A DNA stretch of 64,000 nt, from IMG/VR virus record IMGVR_UViG_3300042341_001202, positions 62,001-126,000 of that record, one strand, 5' to 3'. Positions within the stretch are counted from its first letter, which is position 1; each line of letters opens with the position of its first letter. This document shows, one piece after another, positions 63,809-64,000 of the stretch. The notes below the pieces were generated by a model. That model made no database searches. It saw only the letters and a program-made list of their open reading frames with translations, and was not told the origin of the DNA. The position numbers and the translations under genes were made by a program. The DNA is from a virus.

Positions 63809-64000
63809 ATGGAAACAGCAATTTCAGTTTTTGGGGCCACAGGATTTGTGGGCAGTGCATTTGTTCAAAAAACCCAACACAAATGCATAGGTGTTCCTCG
63901 AAATTCCCGAACTCCTCCCACAAACAACATACTGTATCTCATCTCTACAACTGACAATTATAATGTATTCAGTGACCTGCACAAGGACATCAATACAAAT
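63809..64000 (+). CDS. NAD-dependent epimerase/dehydratase (3' end outside window)
   Basis: 64 codons are open to the window edge. The start METAISVFGATGFVGSAF contains the GATGFVG dinucleotide-binding loop of SDR-type nucleotide-sugar epimerases. No stop is reached. An ATG two codon-offsets upstream (63805) is out of frame. TATAAT lies just upstream but no properly spaced -35 is present. It would supply sugars for the nearby transferases. Confidence 0.7.
   Translation, partial: METAISVFGATGFVGSAFVQKTQHKCIGVPRNSRTPPTNNILYLISTTDNYNVFSDLHKDINTN

Overview
The window is a piece of a large tailed-phage genome. Genes are densely packed and often overlap by ATGA, and virion fibre genes dominate. 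A T4-type clamp-loader ATPase, PhoH, a GroES-type co-chaperonin and repeated TATAAATA-like motifs about 20-36 nt before gene starts point to a T4-superfamily myovirus with gp55-type late transcription (inference). No photosynthesis genes are present; an aquatic heterotrophic bacterial host is plausible but cannot be read from this sequence.

Layout. 2-1140 (+): end of a collagen-like fibre gene and a small structural protein. 1137-19274 (-): clamp loader, GroES, small proteins, a fragment related to the C-family DNA polymerase III alpha subunit, glycosyltransferases, a 1325-residue GPT-repeat fibre with an S74 chaperone tail, and a ~2500-residue structural protein. 19409-23673 (+): PhoH, two conserved hypotheticals, a ~560-nt stretch without convincing genes that is rich in hairpins, small genes and a SpoU/TrmH RNA methyltransferase. 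23714-24503: a hypothetical (-) and a translation initiation factor IF-1 homologue (+). 24493-31454 (-): a tightly overlapped glycan cluster and a membrane protein. 31555-35256 (+): DnaJ, ClpA and small genes behind a perfect sigma-70 consensus promoter. 35296-42527 (+): fibre and adhesin genes (GYSG collagen-like/C1q-like, two glycine-rich adhesins, an assembly protein) ending in a chimeric wreck of a glycosyltransferase fused to a fibre tail. 42587-51633 (+): six seven-bladed RCC1-type propeller genes, whose N-terminal heads fall into the order A-B-C-A'-B'-C', with one accessory gene inserted. 51666-61219 (+): a second glycan operon (DUF5672 and GT2/GT9 transferases, carbamoyltransferase, methyltransferases, sulfotransferase, cysteine-cluster protein, Mrp-type Fe-S ATPase, degenerate APS-kinase-like protein). 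61249-64000 (+): a RyR-domain protein, a vWA protein with a structured leader, its neighbour, and the start of a nucleotide-sugar epimerase.

How it fits together (inference). Much of the window serves host recognition: modular fibres built from shared heads, repeats and tails, flanked by two sets of sugar-activating and sugar-modifying enzymes that could decorate virion proteins or alter the host surface. A separate theme is takeover of host proteostasis and translation: GroES without GroEL, DnaJ with a ClpA that keeps its ClpP-docking loop but has no ClpP here, IF-1, and an RNA 2'-O-methyltransferase.
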